This document shows positions 14,001 to 25,121 of a DNA stretch of 64,000 bases, piece by piece. The position numbers and the translations under genes are program-made. The notes under the pieces were generated by a model, which saw only the letters and a program-made list of their open reading frames with translations, had not been told where the DNA came from and ran no database searches. The DNA comes from Morchella semilibera. Its lineage: Eukaryota; Ascomycota; Pezizomycetes; Pezizales; Morchellaceae. Location: positions 1,922,001 through 1,986,000 of the forward strand of contig WBVU01000009.1 of the NCBI GenBank assembly GCA_009192285.1, read 5' to 3'. Position 1 is the stretch's first letter. Every line of letters begins with the position of its first letter.

Positions 14001-14476
14001 TGTCCCAGGTTTCCCCATTTCCCCAGTCCCCACAATCTGACTTTAACCTCTTCGACATCCCCAGAACAGCACGTGGGGCACGCGTACCCCGCGAAACAGG
14101 CAAAGCGAGCCTCGCTCGGTTGGCTATCAATTTAGCCGGCTGCAATCCTTACATATGTACCCCTGATACCTCATCTCATGAGATTTTCCGTACGCTCTAA
14201 CTCGGGGGATCTAGTAATTCCATCCCAGGTTTATTTGGTTCTCGTATTGCGGTCCCCCACCTCGCGAACCCGGATGAATAAAGACCGCTGCAAAAAAAAC
14301 CGGGCAATTGGATGATGTAGATTTATTAAAATTTGCGGGGATGAGATGGAATGTAGTCTGGGCTAGTTCGTGGGATTTGGGGTATATAAACCTCCTTGGT
14401 CGTCCAGTCTTTTCGGGTGGAGAATCATCTTCAAGCTCTATAGTTAAGCAGACCTGATCCGACGACGCGCACAAAG
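11027..14476. other. intergenic region with simple repeats
   Basis: T-rich 3' flank of the endopolyphosphatase gene, then CA/CCA-rich sequence, a (GGGCA)n-like run at about 11898-11919, a poly-A run near 12101-12115, poly-T runs, and GT-rich tracts near 12750-12770. No gene recognised. A tRNA-like A-box string near 13252 has no matching B box or stems. The last 150 nt form the promoter of the arabinanase gene. Confidence 0.6.
14381..14388 (+). promoter_or_regulatory. TATA box of the arabinanase gene
   Basis: A TATATAAA-type element in GC-richer surroundings, about 90 nt upstream of the ATG, the usual spacing for a fungal TATA promoter with a short leader. Confidence 0.55.
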
Positions 14477-15801
14477 ATGTTATTCTCAATCCCAAGTTTG
14501 CAATTGACGGCCTTTGCCTCTTTGGCTGCAGTAGCTTTGGGCGCACCATCGGGGGGTGATAGTGCTAAAGATCTTTTCTCATCGTCGAACTGGCCGTACC
14601 CTGCTAAGGTTTGTTTTGCTATTACTTAATTCGTGTTATAGGCCTTCATCTAATATCCAGTAGATCTTTGGAGATACAGATGGCTGGGGGACTGTTCACA
14701 TCCACGATCCTAGTGTCGTGAAGCATGACGGGTGGTACTACTCCTTCGGAACCCATCTTCGCGTCACTATTGCCCGGTCTCCAACCCTCTACGGGCCCTG
14801 GAAGCACCTCGGGAGTGTTCTTGATGCCGGTCAGAGCATCATCGAGCTCCCAGGCCGTGACGATATCTGGGTAAGCTGATAACCCACGAACCACACGAAT
14901 AGCTCCGTTACTGACAATATATCCCACCTCAACAGGCTCCCGATGTTATCAAAGTAGGAGACACCTTCCACTGTTACTACTCCGTCTCCACCTTCGGCGC
15001 CCAAAACTCCGCCATCGGTCTTGCAACCTCCAAGACGCTCCTACCGGGCTCCTGGACAGACCACGGTGAAGTAGTCCGCTCCTATGACTTCGACGACTAC
15101 CCCAACGCTACCGAGCCTTGGACCATCACAAACGCCATTGACCCGGCTGTCGCTTTCGATGTCAAGACCGGGAAGCCTTACATGTCGTACGGCTCCTTCT
15201 GGACCAACATCTGGGGGTTCCCGCTGAACAAGGAGATGGACGGGATTGAGGAGGGTGCAGCGCCTGACCATTTGGCGTATGATCCCGTCTCCCCGAATCC
15301 GGTTGAGGGGCCGTTTGTCCACTATGCGAGCAAGACGGGCTACTATTATTTGTTTGTTAGCCATGGCTTCTGCTGCGGGTATAATGCCAGTATGCCTGCT
15401 GCTGGAGAAGAGTATGTTTCCTCGTCGCCCTTGGGCATTTGTGAGTGATCGCTAATGGGTATGGGGCATTAGGTACAAGATCAAGGTAGGACGTTCAAAG
15501 TCAATCGATGGACCCTTCTTGGACCGCAATGGCACGGATATGGTAAATGGAGGTGGTGATGTTATCCTCGGTAGCCACGGCTGGCTGTACGGGCCTGGTG
15601 GACAGGGTGTTCTTGTTGATGGCAAGAAGGATATTCTCTACTATCACTATGGTATGTGGTTTTCTTTCTTTCTTTCTCTAGATGAGCTTTTGGTGCTAAC
15701 AAGAACCTGCAGTCGATAACAGAGTCAGCTATATCGACGAGGACAAGTACCTGGGATGGAACGAGATTAAGTACTCCCAGGGGTGGCCATACTTGGTTTA
15801 G
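14477..15801 (+). CDS. secreted GH43 arabinan endo-1,5-alpha-L-arabinosidase
   Basis: Predicted to cut alpha-1,5-arabinan in pectin outside the cell. Exons: 14477-14608, 14664-14870, 14936-15411, 15473-15651, 15713-15801; they join in frame to 360 residues, and introns are 55-65 nt. A signal peptide covers about residues 1-22, ending near ALGAP. The five-bladed propeller signatures of GH43 endo-arabinanases are visible: HDPSVV with the catalytic base Asp59, AIDPAV with the pKa-modulating Asp182, and VEGPF with the catalytic acid Glu237. The GGYDVILGS-like region and the GPGGQGVL motif near the C terminus, before YHYVDN, also fit the family. Length matches single-domain fungal AbnA enzymes plus a slightly longer N terminus. 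There is no carbohydrate-binding module. Neighbours are unrelated, so this is a stand-alone plant-cell-wall gene. Family assignment is strong; the exact linkage specificity is inferred. Confidence 0.92.
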
Positions 15802-16918
15802 AACCTAGATGGGAAGTGCGCCAATAAATAGCTCTTTTAATTGTAATGATAGAAATTGAAGACATAGGTACTTGTACATGTACTTCTGGAGAAATAAAAT
15901 GTTATCAAGGGGGGTTTTTCGAATGATAGGTTGATGACTATGACGTGTTGACGTGGTTGTGGTTGTGGCTGTGGTTGTGGTTGTGACGGTTCGTTAGGCA
16001 AGTGCATAACGAATCATGTTTGCTTAGCACTTGTTTCTAATACCGTTAACATTAACCTGACTGGGATACCACTACATCATAGATACATGTAATTAAGGCA
16101 AGCCCCATAACGAGAATTATGCTACGATATTTATATTATACATAATTTATCGAACTTGATTAGGAAATTCTATTTCTCAACAGTAAATATATACATATAG
16201 ACACTTAGCATACCCTACATGTAGTTCACCCAGAGGCTATTGTTATGTGCCAATTGAGTTACCGTTAGATAATATCAATCAATGCACAGCTCTCGTATGA
16301 ACCTCACAACAGCTCTTGTTTCGCAGCGGCTATGTTCTTGCTAGTTTGATGGTGCCGATAGTCATAAGCTATCACTCGGGAGGCATCAGTTCTTGGCACG
16401 ATCAATATGGAGCACAGTCAATCGCTTTGGCTCACTGTCTCATCCGTTATTTTATGAGGTAGGGTTTTAATATTGGGTTTAAAATTTAGAGTAGAGCCAT
16501 AGCCTCATTACTTCATGATTCCCTAACCCCTAGCCCTATATAATATCTGCTTTTGGTATATATTTCAATAATCTCAACATAAAATCACTTCATGGGTTCA
16601 CTTGCATTTCATAACAGGCCATCTATAGTTAATGTATACGGTATAGTTTTCAACGGCTATCAAAGCTTTATAAACACTACTAGGAAATAAAACTAAGGGA
16701 TTGCGAAGAGCTTGCTCTTCCACCACTATCTTCCCACCCAAAATATAAAATACAAATACAAACAGTCACCACCCCCATCTAATAGTAGAGTAGACCAGGG
16801 AGATAACGTTCATTCAGCCAACTTAGGCATCACACCTTTGCAGGAATCGTCAATAAACCATCACATATAAAACGGAAAGGGATATGAATACCTCTCAGTA
16901 TACCTCTACAAAATACGT
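15802..16918. other. intergenic region between arabinanase and repeat-protein genes
   Basis: Convergent 3' flanks. It contains a candidate poly(A) signal at 15893, a (GTTGTG)-like tandem repeat at about 15955-15990, and three TACATGTA palindromes near 15875, 16087 and 16218. The rest is AT-rich, without open frames of note. Confidence 0.6.
15893..15898 (+). terminator. candidate poly(A) signal of arabinanase gene
   Basis: An AATAAA hexamer about 90 nt downstream of the stop codon; another CAATAAA lies about 20 nt after the stop. Fungal 3' ends are degenerate, so this is only suggestive. Confidence 0.35.
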
Positions 16919-17464
16919 CTAAAACCCGCCATGTCCGTGGTGATAACCACCAGGACCCCTGTTACCGGGGGCACCAGATGGCTCAGCGCCTCCTGCAGTA
17001 GAAGTTGGGACGACAATAACTGGGGAGCCACCACTTGGATATCCTCCCGTAGCGGTCGCAACCGGAGCATCAGTCGGTACACCTGACTCAATTGGAGCGC
17101 CAGTAGCAATGGGAGCACCGGTGGCAGTTGGGATACCGGTTCCGGTGCCAAATGCCTGCGGGGCAAAGATACCGCTAGCGGTGGGGACTGCGCCGGATGG
17201 GAAGGCGCCGCTGGGGAAGATTCCGCTGGGGATTCCGCCAGTGGGGAAGGTACCGGTGGGAGCAGGGCCTGAGGGTATCGCGCCGGAGGGAAAGCCGCCA
17301 GTGGGGAAAACAAAGGTGGGGAAGGCGGTAGGGGCGGTGCCGGTGGGGATGTCAGTGGGAGCAGCGCCTGAGGGTATCGCACCTGAGGGCGCCTGAGGAA
17401 CTGGGACGGCGCCAACCAGGGCGGAGAGGAGAGCGGCGGTGAAGGTGACTGAAAAGAACTGCAT
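16919..17464 (-). CDS. small secreted Pro/Gly/Ala/Ser repeat protein
   Basis: 181 residues, single coding exon. It starts with a clear signal peptide (hydrophobic residues 5-19, cleavage near VGAVP). The mature part is almost wholly a degenerate short repeat of the type GAIPSG-xAPT-xxFPTGG, rich in Pro, Gly, Ala, Ser and Thr, with no Cys. The C terminus changes to a Gly/His-rich end (GPGGYHHGHGGF). It has no catalytic motif and no GPI signal. I do not recognise a named family; composition resembles fungal wall-associated structural or adhesin-like secreted proteins. A CT/TTG-rich leader precedes the ATG, and a 5'UTR intron is likely upstream. The open frame on the opposite strand (17109-17396) is a shadow of the GC-rich repeat codons. 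Confidence 0.75.
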   Translation of the reverse strand: MQFFSVTFTAALLSALVGAVPVPQAPSGAIPSGAAPTDIPTGTAPTAFPTFVFPTGGFPSGAIPSGPAPTGTFPTGGIPSGIFPSGAFPSGAVPTASGIFAPQAFGTGTGIPTATGAPIATGAPIESGVPTDAPVATATGGYPSGGSPVIVVPTSTAGGAEPSGAPGNRGPGGYHHGHGGF

Positions 17465-17525
17465 TTTGGTTGGTTGGAAAAGGAACGGTTTTGGTGTGGT
17501 GTAGAATACTGAGAGTGAACTAGCA

Positions 17526-17589
17526 CTGCTATCTAGAAGTTTTTAGAGAATGAATTGCAATTGAGTTAGGTAGACGGGGTTGAACTTAC
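17526..17589 (-). other. probable 5'UTR intron of repeat-protein gene
   Basis: Read on the minus strand, a GTAAGT donor at 17589, a CTAAC branch-like site, and a GCAG acceptor ending at 17526 define a 64-nt intron of typical size, 62 nt before the start codon. It contains no coding sequence. RNA reads would settle it. Confidence 0.5.
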
Positions 17590-20500
17590 AAGAAAGAATG
17601 TAAAGTAGGGCGGAAAGAAAGAGAATGTGTAAGTGATGGAATAAACTGATAGACCAAGCTAGTGATTTCAAAACGATGGGGAGGGAGACACCATGATTTA
17701 TACGTTTTCAGAACTCAAATCAATCTTAACTTTCATATTTGTTTGGCGATCAGAAAACTTGATTGCACCAATCAATCAATGCACGGCACACTATCCTCAA
17801 TAGACATATACACCATAAACAGCCCTATCAACATAGATTGAAGCTCAACCAAGAATACTGGGCTCTACCCCTGAACAAACGAAATATCTTTTAGATCTTC
17901 AGGTTGTTAGACGGCATCAGGATGACTCTCCGCCGGCCCAGGAACCAGCATGCAGGTTGGCAGGTATATTTCTCCTTCGGTAATTATATCGAACTGTATT
18001 AGTTAAAGATCAGTCTCTAGATTGAGTTAGGAGAAACTACCCTGGTTTATAATTATCCAGCCTCCAAAATTTCTTGGTTCGCATGGTGCTGAACATCCAA
18101 TAGTTGGCTCTACCCAGTTAAAAGCACAGTATTCTGCAGCATCTTGACAACCTTTTGGTATGGGATTTTCATAAACAGCTGACGCGTCGCCCGTTTCAGA
18201 AGAACTCTAAAACTGTCGAATAGATTGACATCTCGTTTGTTCTGAAACGTGCAGCCCTCGGTTCTTTCTACCGAACAGGTACCAGAGGATCTACAGTCCA
18301 GGATCATCGGTCCCGATTTGTCTATTCCTGGCACGTTAAGCGTATATATCTCGGACTGCTAATTTATCACGTTTCAGAAGTAAGTATACTTGGAAATCGA
18401 AGTACATATCCCAATATTTTTTGAATACTACGCGACGTTGATTCACGCGGCGTTGGTATCATGCGGTAAGTTCCTTTGTGTGCTTGTAGGCGAATACAGG
18501 TTGATTGTCTAGATATATCAGGGATCTATTCGTTTGAGTGTTTTAGCGATACCAGTAGAAGTTAGGTATGTTTAAAGTCTCGGAGGAACACATTACTTTA
18601 CGTCTCGGGACCCAGCTAGTAAACAATGGCTTAACGCACACTCCGGTTCACAAGAAAAAAAACCTCGGAAAGAAGCTCAGAGAGTGTGCTCACAGGTCCT
18701 AGACTGATGGATACATTTGTTTGTTCGATAGCCTTGATACCGCTTCGGACTGGGGTCGATCACCAATCCTACAACTTACAAGTTCATCATCCTCCCCTTG
18801 TGTTGCGCGATTGAAGAATATGGAAAATCCCGTGTCAATAACAAGGAATAAATAGCTTCCTTAACCGCATATTATGCATACTTTGACATGCCACTAGCTA
18901 CAAAGCTCCTCGCGAAGGTGGGTCCGACCATAAGTATAGTGGCATCGTGCACAGGGAGGTATTTCATCCCCTAGATCCATGAAGGGAACTTACTACATGT
19001 ACTTTACCTCCTTCCCATTTTCAGCTAGCTGGTACCTAACGATAAAGCTTATCATTGACAAGAAGAATAACCAACCTGGGGTACCCTGGTAGACGTACAT
19101 ACTCTAAGTCAGCCTTTTCCTCTCAATAAATTCCAGCCCTTGTACTTTAAAGTGCCGGGACAATATAGGCTTTAACTCGGGACCCATCGGCCGATATTCG
19201 ATATGATCAGCAGCTTTTTCTGCGGGCTTGCTGTCCGCCGTCCGGTCGGTGGAGTAAATAGCTCGGTATTTATTCAACCCGACTTGGCTCCGATCAGCTA
19301 TATCGTCACTATTATTTCCTCAATTAATGTTTCAACAATGTTCGACACAGACGTGTTGTGGGCGCCAAACCTTGCTTTAGGTACCTAGGTGGAAATGCTG
19401 CACCAGAAATCACTCGGGGTTGATAGCGAAGGGCGGGCCTTGCTTCTGGTGCCTTGGTTGTCTAATACCCTCAAAATATCTCTCATGCGTACTGCAGTAT
19501 CTTTAACCGACTTTCAGCACTTCATATGGTAAGCACATACATCAGTGAACCGAACACTAATTTCTAGACAAAAGAGTGTTGAGGAAACCCACCTCGCTTA
19601 CGGCTGATCCTACGAAGAAAAGAGAGGCGACGTGGATGGAGGGCAATAGAAGCAACGGTGTTCTCAGTAGTAAACACTACTTCACTTCACCACCAGTCGG
19701 ATTTACCAATAAACCCAATGATTCCACGAACATTGCAGACCCTGGAGATACTTACGGACAACCATTCATCGTGCTACGTTTCAGGGATCTAGTTCTCACG
19801 GCGGCCTAAAAAAAAACAAGGAAAGGAGCCCATTCGCGAACTTTCTAGAGCTTCCCTCACCACACCATACTGCTTTGAACATGACGTTACCAGCATTTTC
19901 TATCCTCACCCCCTTTACCTTTCGTATACCATACAGCGGGCCTAACTTCTGGCATAGTCTCCATCTTCCATCATGGCTAATCTTAAACATCATTCACTCT
20001 ACGCAACAGTTCTATTCTATTCCAAGGTTGAAGGTAGATATGGTACTCATAACTATATCACAAGTCCCACAAACCTCTAAGCTATATAAACAAATTAATT
20101 AGTATCAACACTTCGCCTATCTCGATGCCAATAATCCGGTATGGGTCTATAAACCATAAGAGTTTAAGAGCGTTGGATTACCATTATCTCGGCAGCAGAT
20201 TGGGACTTCGCACACGGCCACTACTGCCTTTCCCGTCGCATAGCCTTAATGGAAACATTGAAGGTAGTGAAACAGCCGAACCGTACATGGTCGAACTCAT
20301 GAATGAGCAGAACGGCCCAGGAGAACATCCTACGGGCAAGGTCTCGCCCTAACTATTTAGAGATGGGAAGAGCAAAAGGATAGGGAGATAAATGAATACA
20401 AAACACTTTTCTCTTGAGCTTGAGTTCTCAAGTGTCAATAAACAGCCATTCATCAAAGCCAGAAGGAGTAGTACAGCTTTACACTGAGCCGGAAGTTCTG

Positions 20501-21610
20501 CACGGGAAAATTTCGTCGGCCAGTAGGCTCTGAGAAGTTATTGGTCCATTAATGCAGACCTCCCGGTGTTCTGTAGGGGTTCGATAGTGACTTCTATGTA
20601 GACATAGCTTATACAATTGTACACGTCGTGTTTCTAGGTTTTATAGGGCGCGATCAGCAACCGCCCAGTGGCTATAGATAGGTGTAGATATGTGATGTGT
20701 AGAGCGAGGGTAAGGGGGACGTGAAAACAATTTAAGATTATGTTAGTTAGGGGCTAGATATAAAAACGGAATATTTGATGGCTCATACTAATAATAAAGT
20801 CACTCCCATAGCGTGATGGGATAGACGAGTGATATACCATGACTACGATTGTAACACAGGTGACTCGGTGTTTTGGTACACGCACCGAGCTTTAACGCAT
20901 TTACCGATATTCTCTAAATCATGCAGTACATGTACCCACTGCACAAGGGCTGCATATCATCATGATTTAACAATGTACGGTAACAACAATGCCGACTGCA
21001 CATAGGCCTCGCATATCTTCAGAGAGTGTAGAAATGCATCAAGAAGGGGAGTTTAATAACTATTCTAAGCACTATAAATGTGCTGCCGTTACGAACTACA
21101 GCGAATATTAACCTAGTGTGGTAAACACTTCGAAATCCTTGTTTGGTTCTGTTGTTGCTATTTACTATAACAAGCAATGTAATTTCTCTACTAAGTGGTG
21201 CACGGTCCAGGTCGTTGATAACTTTCATCCGTGCAAGGGATAGGCCAAGAATGGCGTAACCGAGTGATAATTTGTGATTCGTAGAATATTTACTATCTGG
21301 GCGTCGGGCCCCCCGTGGAGTATATCTATAATAGCGCAAGGTTTTATTTTGGCGTGTGTATCTGGCCTGTGTACAAAAATCTAACCTTGAGCCAAAGTTT
21401 GAGGTTAAGACGTTGGTACGAAGACCGATACGTCCAGATCAGTGTTCTCCTTTGTCTATGATGGTTAGCCTTTTTTTTCTTCTTTTTTTCTTTTTGTTTA
21501 ATTCATTAATTATGATGGTTAGTCGGAGTTAAGGCGTATAAAGGTTCTATGAGGTACTACACCCGAGGCTTCGGTATTATACCTTATTGAGGTATCATAA
21601 TTAAGAGTTC

Positions 21611-21704
21611 TCGGACGGTTGCCAAGAGGAGCTGAAAAATATCACCCCTTAAAGGAAGAGATCAGAGCCTTTTACAGCGAGCACCGCCCTTGGCAACCGT
21701 CCGA
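21611..21704. mobile_element. 94-bp terminal-inverted-repeat element (MITE-like)
   Basis: A perfect 16-bp inverted repeat (TCGGACGGTTGCCAAG and its complement) bounds 62 nt of unrelated sequence; weaker pairing (AGTTC/GAACT) extends outward. The size and the sharp arms resemble a MITE or solo inverted-repeat remnant. I see no clear target-site duplication and no second copy in the window. Confidence 0.5.
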
Positions 21705-24700
21705 ACGAACTGAGATTTTGCGGTAGTAGATGTACAGGTTATTCGCCGGATATTTTGCGTTATCGGAAAGCTAGCTGAATTAAGCTCAATACTGAGACTT
21801 CATGTGAAATTTCTATTTCCTTGAGAAAGGCCGCTGATTAGACCCATACGCTATTATCGGACCTCTATCACACACGACTGGCCACACACAGGGTCATTCT
21901 GGGGCCTACAACCACCTGCACCACCTAGCAATATATCCCACCAGCATAATACGAATAATGGCCGCGAATGTTTGATATTTAGGCGCATATTCTGTATTTT
22001 GCGATTGGACTACTCTGTAGTTTGCAAAAGAAAAGAAGTAAGCCTTCTTCCCCTTACATAGTATGTAAGGGTTGTGTTCTAATCGATATATATTACTCAG
22101 GTAGCCAGTAAAAAATTCCTGAGTGCAGGGAGGTGCCAAATATTGAGCGCAAAACGGCCAAGGATATCATGACAAGACTAAATGCCTACAAACCTTTAGG
22201 TCATAACATATAAGTTATAATTTATGCATCCGACCTTCACCGTATTATATACTTAGTTTCGCTTTATTGAAACACACCAAGTCTATGTAAACATAACCAG
22301 CCTCTGACAGAATTCCTGCCCATTTATATAAATATTTTTTTAAGGGTCAACATGGCGTTATAGGTAGAGATCTACAAGGCTCGGGCTTTCGGCCGTTCAA
22401 CGGGGACATATATCGATCGTATCAGGCGTTCATGGTTGAGCTGGAGCACACCCCACCCCCCCACCCAATATCAGCTGTATGTACGTTATCGATGGTCCAG
22501 TTAGTAGGTGGCCTGAGCCCCATGTTTTTACTGTATCTCTTGAGCTGACATGATAGATATATTCTGGAGTACATGCAGTACGTAGTTCTGATGGAAATGA
22601 TGCGTATGCAATGCAGTACCTGACCAATTAATCAATCAATCAATCAGATCTGCGAATGCGAATTGAAAAAGTGCATACATAGGTGTTCGTCTATTATGTC
22701 ATTTCGGCCCTACTTTCTTCCACCTTTCTGTAGACTATCATGATTCCTTTGTCGTTTCCCCTCAAATATGATTATATATAAATGTTATTATGCCTAGTGC
22801 TAGGAAACTGTGTATATGGCAGGATAGGCGGGGGTAAGTACAAGTGCAATAGGCACTATATATATGCACTTATGATTTTTTCAATACGTAAGGAGCTGTG
22901 GGGGCACATTGATGAGTCTGGACCGATTACCACGCGTACGTAGATCAACCACCGTGGAAAATAACTAAACCAACTCCACCAATACTATAATTAGGATGGT
23001 CGCTTGGATGAAATTATGATCTGTTGGATGCCTGCGACGTAAATAGACGCCAGAAGCGCAAGTCCATAATAGGAAATAGTATCGTAATATATGTAGCAGC
23101 TTACATGCAGTGCATATTGCACCTTTCTACATGTATTGTTAGGATATCAACTGGTGTGTGTAATTGTTGTATTTATTTCCGTCTCAAATACGCCTGCAAT
23201 GCGAGGGCAAACAAACTGACTTGCAGGAGCCTTTATGGTCATGTATTTGAATGCTTATGGGAACAGAGATGTTGATATACCAATATGTATATATTTCACT
23301 CTACTTGTCAGATGTCTTAATTCATGAGTGATATTTGATGAAGCGGAAATGCCAACCCGCATATTTGGGTCAGCAGTCAAACGAAGTATGTCGTGCCCGA
23401 ACAAAAAGGGATGGAATTTGCGACAAACCAAAGCACTATACAGCTACCTGCAAAGTCCCGCATAGCACAGCTCAATGATCTAGAATCTCGGTTCCGAGCT
23501 TTAGATTTCTCTTCCTCCAGATGATATTAGATAGCCGATCATGTTGGTTTCCGTTTCATCTATGATTTTACCGGTGGTAAAAAAGATAGCCTAGAACATT
23601 AAGGGGCCGGCTAGATTATAATGGCCTTTGTCAAAATAGATTGAATTTTAGAGCAGGGGTGGGAATACCATAAATGGGGATTAATTCTTAATACCGGCAC
23701 AGCGGCTACGAAGTACTTTTGTAGATGTATTGTATGTACATGTACGTACTTACATGTAAATAAGGGCCGGGCCGGGTCCGAAAAAGGAACATGCACAGTT
23801 ACATGTATCTTCCCCTGTACTCGGCCGCAATCAATGCATCATGTCATGTACATGTATGTATCATTGGTTCCATTGTCCAAGATTCGCGCAAATATCGAAT
23901 AAAGTAAGTTGGTGTGATGTGTAAATTTGGTTGTCTAATATATAATTACATATGTACATGTACATCTCACATGCACATGTGTGGTAAATCAAGATTGACC
24001 GCTGCCTTCACATTATATCACTCGACCATCGTCTATTGTGTGATCTAAGTCAACAAGACCCTAGCAGGAGAAATCCCGGCTCCTGGCGAGAGAAAAGGCA
24101 ATCTTTGGAAAAACAAGCCCAAGTTGACATATGTAGACTACTAGAGATAAGAAAACCTGAGAACGCAAGCTGCATTTATGGAATTCAATCGTAGGTTATT
24201 TCTGAAGGGCCGCTACCACTCAAAACCTTGATCAGGTTCAGACTTCCCCAGAGTCTTAAACCCCTTCATCTCCTTATCTACCTAATTACAATATACATAT
24301 AGTTAGTGTATGTAGTTAGCCTTTTCTAACTACGGCCCTATAAGACCTTATATATCTAGCTTAAGTTGAAGAGTATGAACGAGGTAAAACAAAACCCCTT
24401 TTCTCTCTATCTCCCTCTTACCACACATGCAGGTGGTGATATATATACTACGGAATTTCAAAAACCGGAAACTTGGTAATTGGCATGTGTGTTCTTTTAG
24501 GCCCGCGCATACATGTGCATGCAATGAGAGTGGGGGCCAGAGAGTGTAACTGGTTTCCCCGATGCACATGGCATCAACGCATCAAGACATTCAGATACTA
24601 CAGTAGAGAGTACGTACCATATCATCAAGACATCTGAGGACAAAGATCCCATTAGATGAGAAATTGGATGGGGTATGGCGGCAGCCCGATAATTGGGAGC

Positions 24701-25099
24701 GTTATCAATCTGTGCAGAAATTCCGAGCCTAGATATGCATATATGACAGTCTTCATTGCCCAATTAAAACTACACTACGTTGCTCTTCACAAAGAGATAT
24801 CAAAGGTCCCGTACGAAATTACTCCGACCCTGAATAGACAATGCATTTAACAGTTGATGGATGCGTATGCCCTAAACATTACATGTATGCAGGTCCCAGT
24901 AAAAGCAGGCTGACAGACGGGCCGAGGCCCCTTGAAATATATTGTACGCAAGCGATCGATCACGAGTGGTTCATTCATCCAGGAAATAGGAAAGGCCCGG
25001 TTTTGAGATAGTACCTTGCATCAAATACCCAAATTTCAAAGTTCACCGGGGGGGATTCTTCATGTGTAAAAAAAATTTTCGGTCCCTATGCAAAGCGGC

Positions 25100-25121
25100 A
25101 AAAAAAAAAAAAAAAAAAAAA
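25100..25121. repeat. poly(A) tract
   Basis: 22 consecutive A. It could be a retroposon tail or ordinary homopolymer slippage; no retroelement coding sequence is recognisable upstream. Confidence 0.85.

Noticed and set aside
17109-17396. Open frame of 95 codons on the plus strand with Val/Pro/Gly repeats
   Set aside because: It lies wholly antisense to the signal-peptide-bearing repeat protein and is the expected shadow of GGN/CCN repeat codons.
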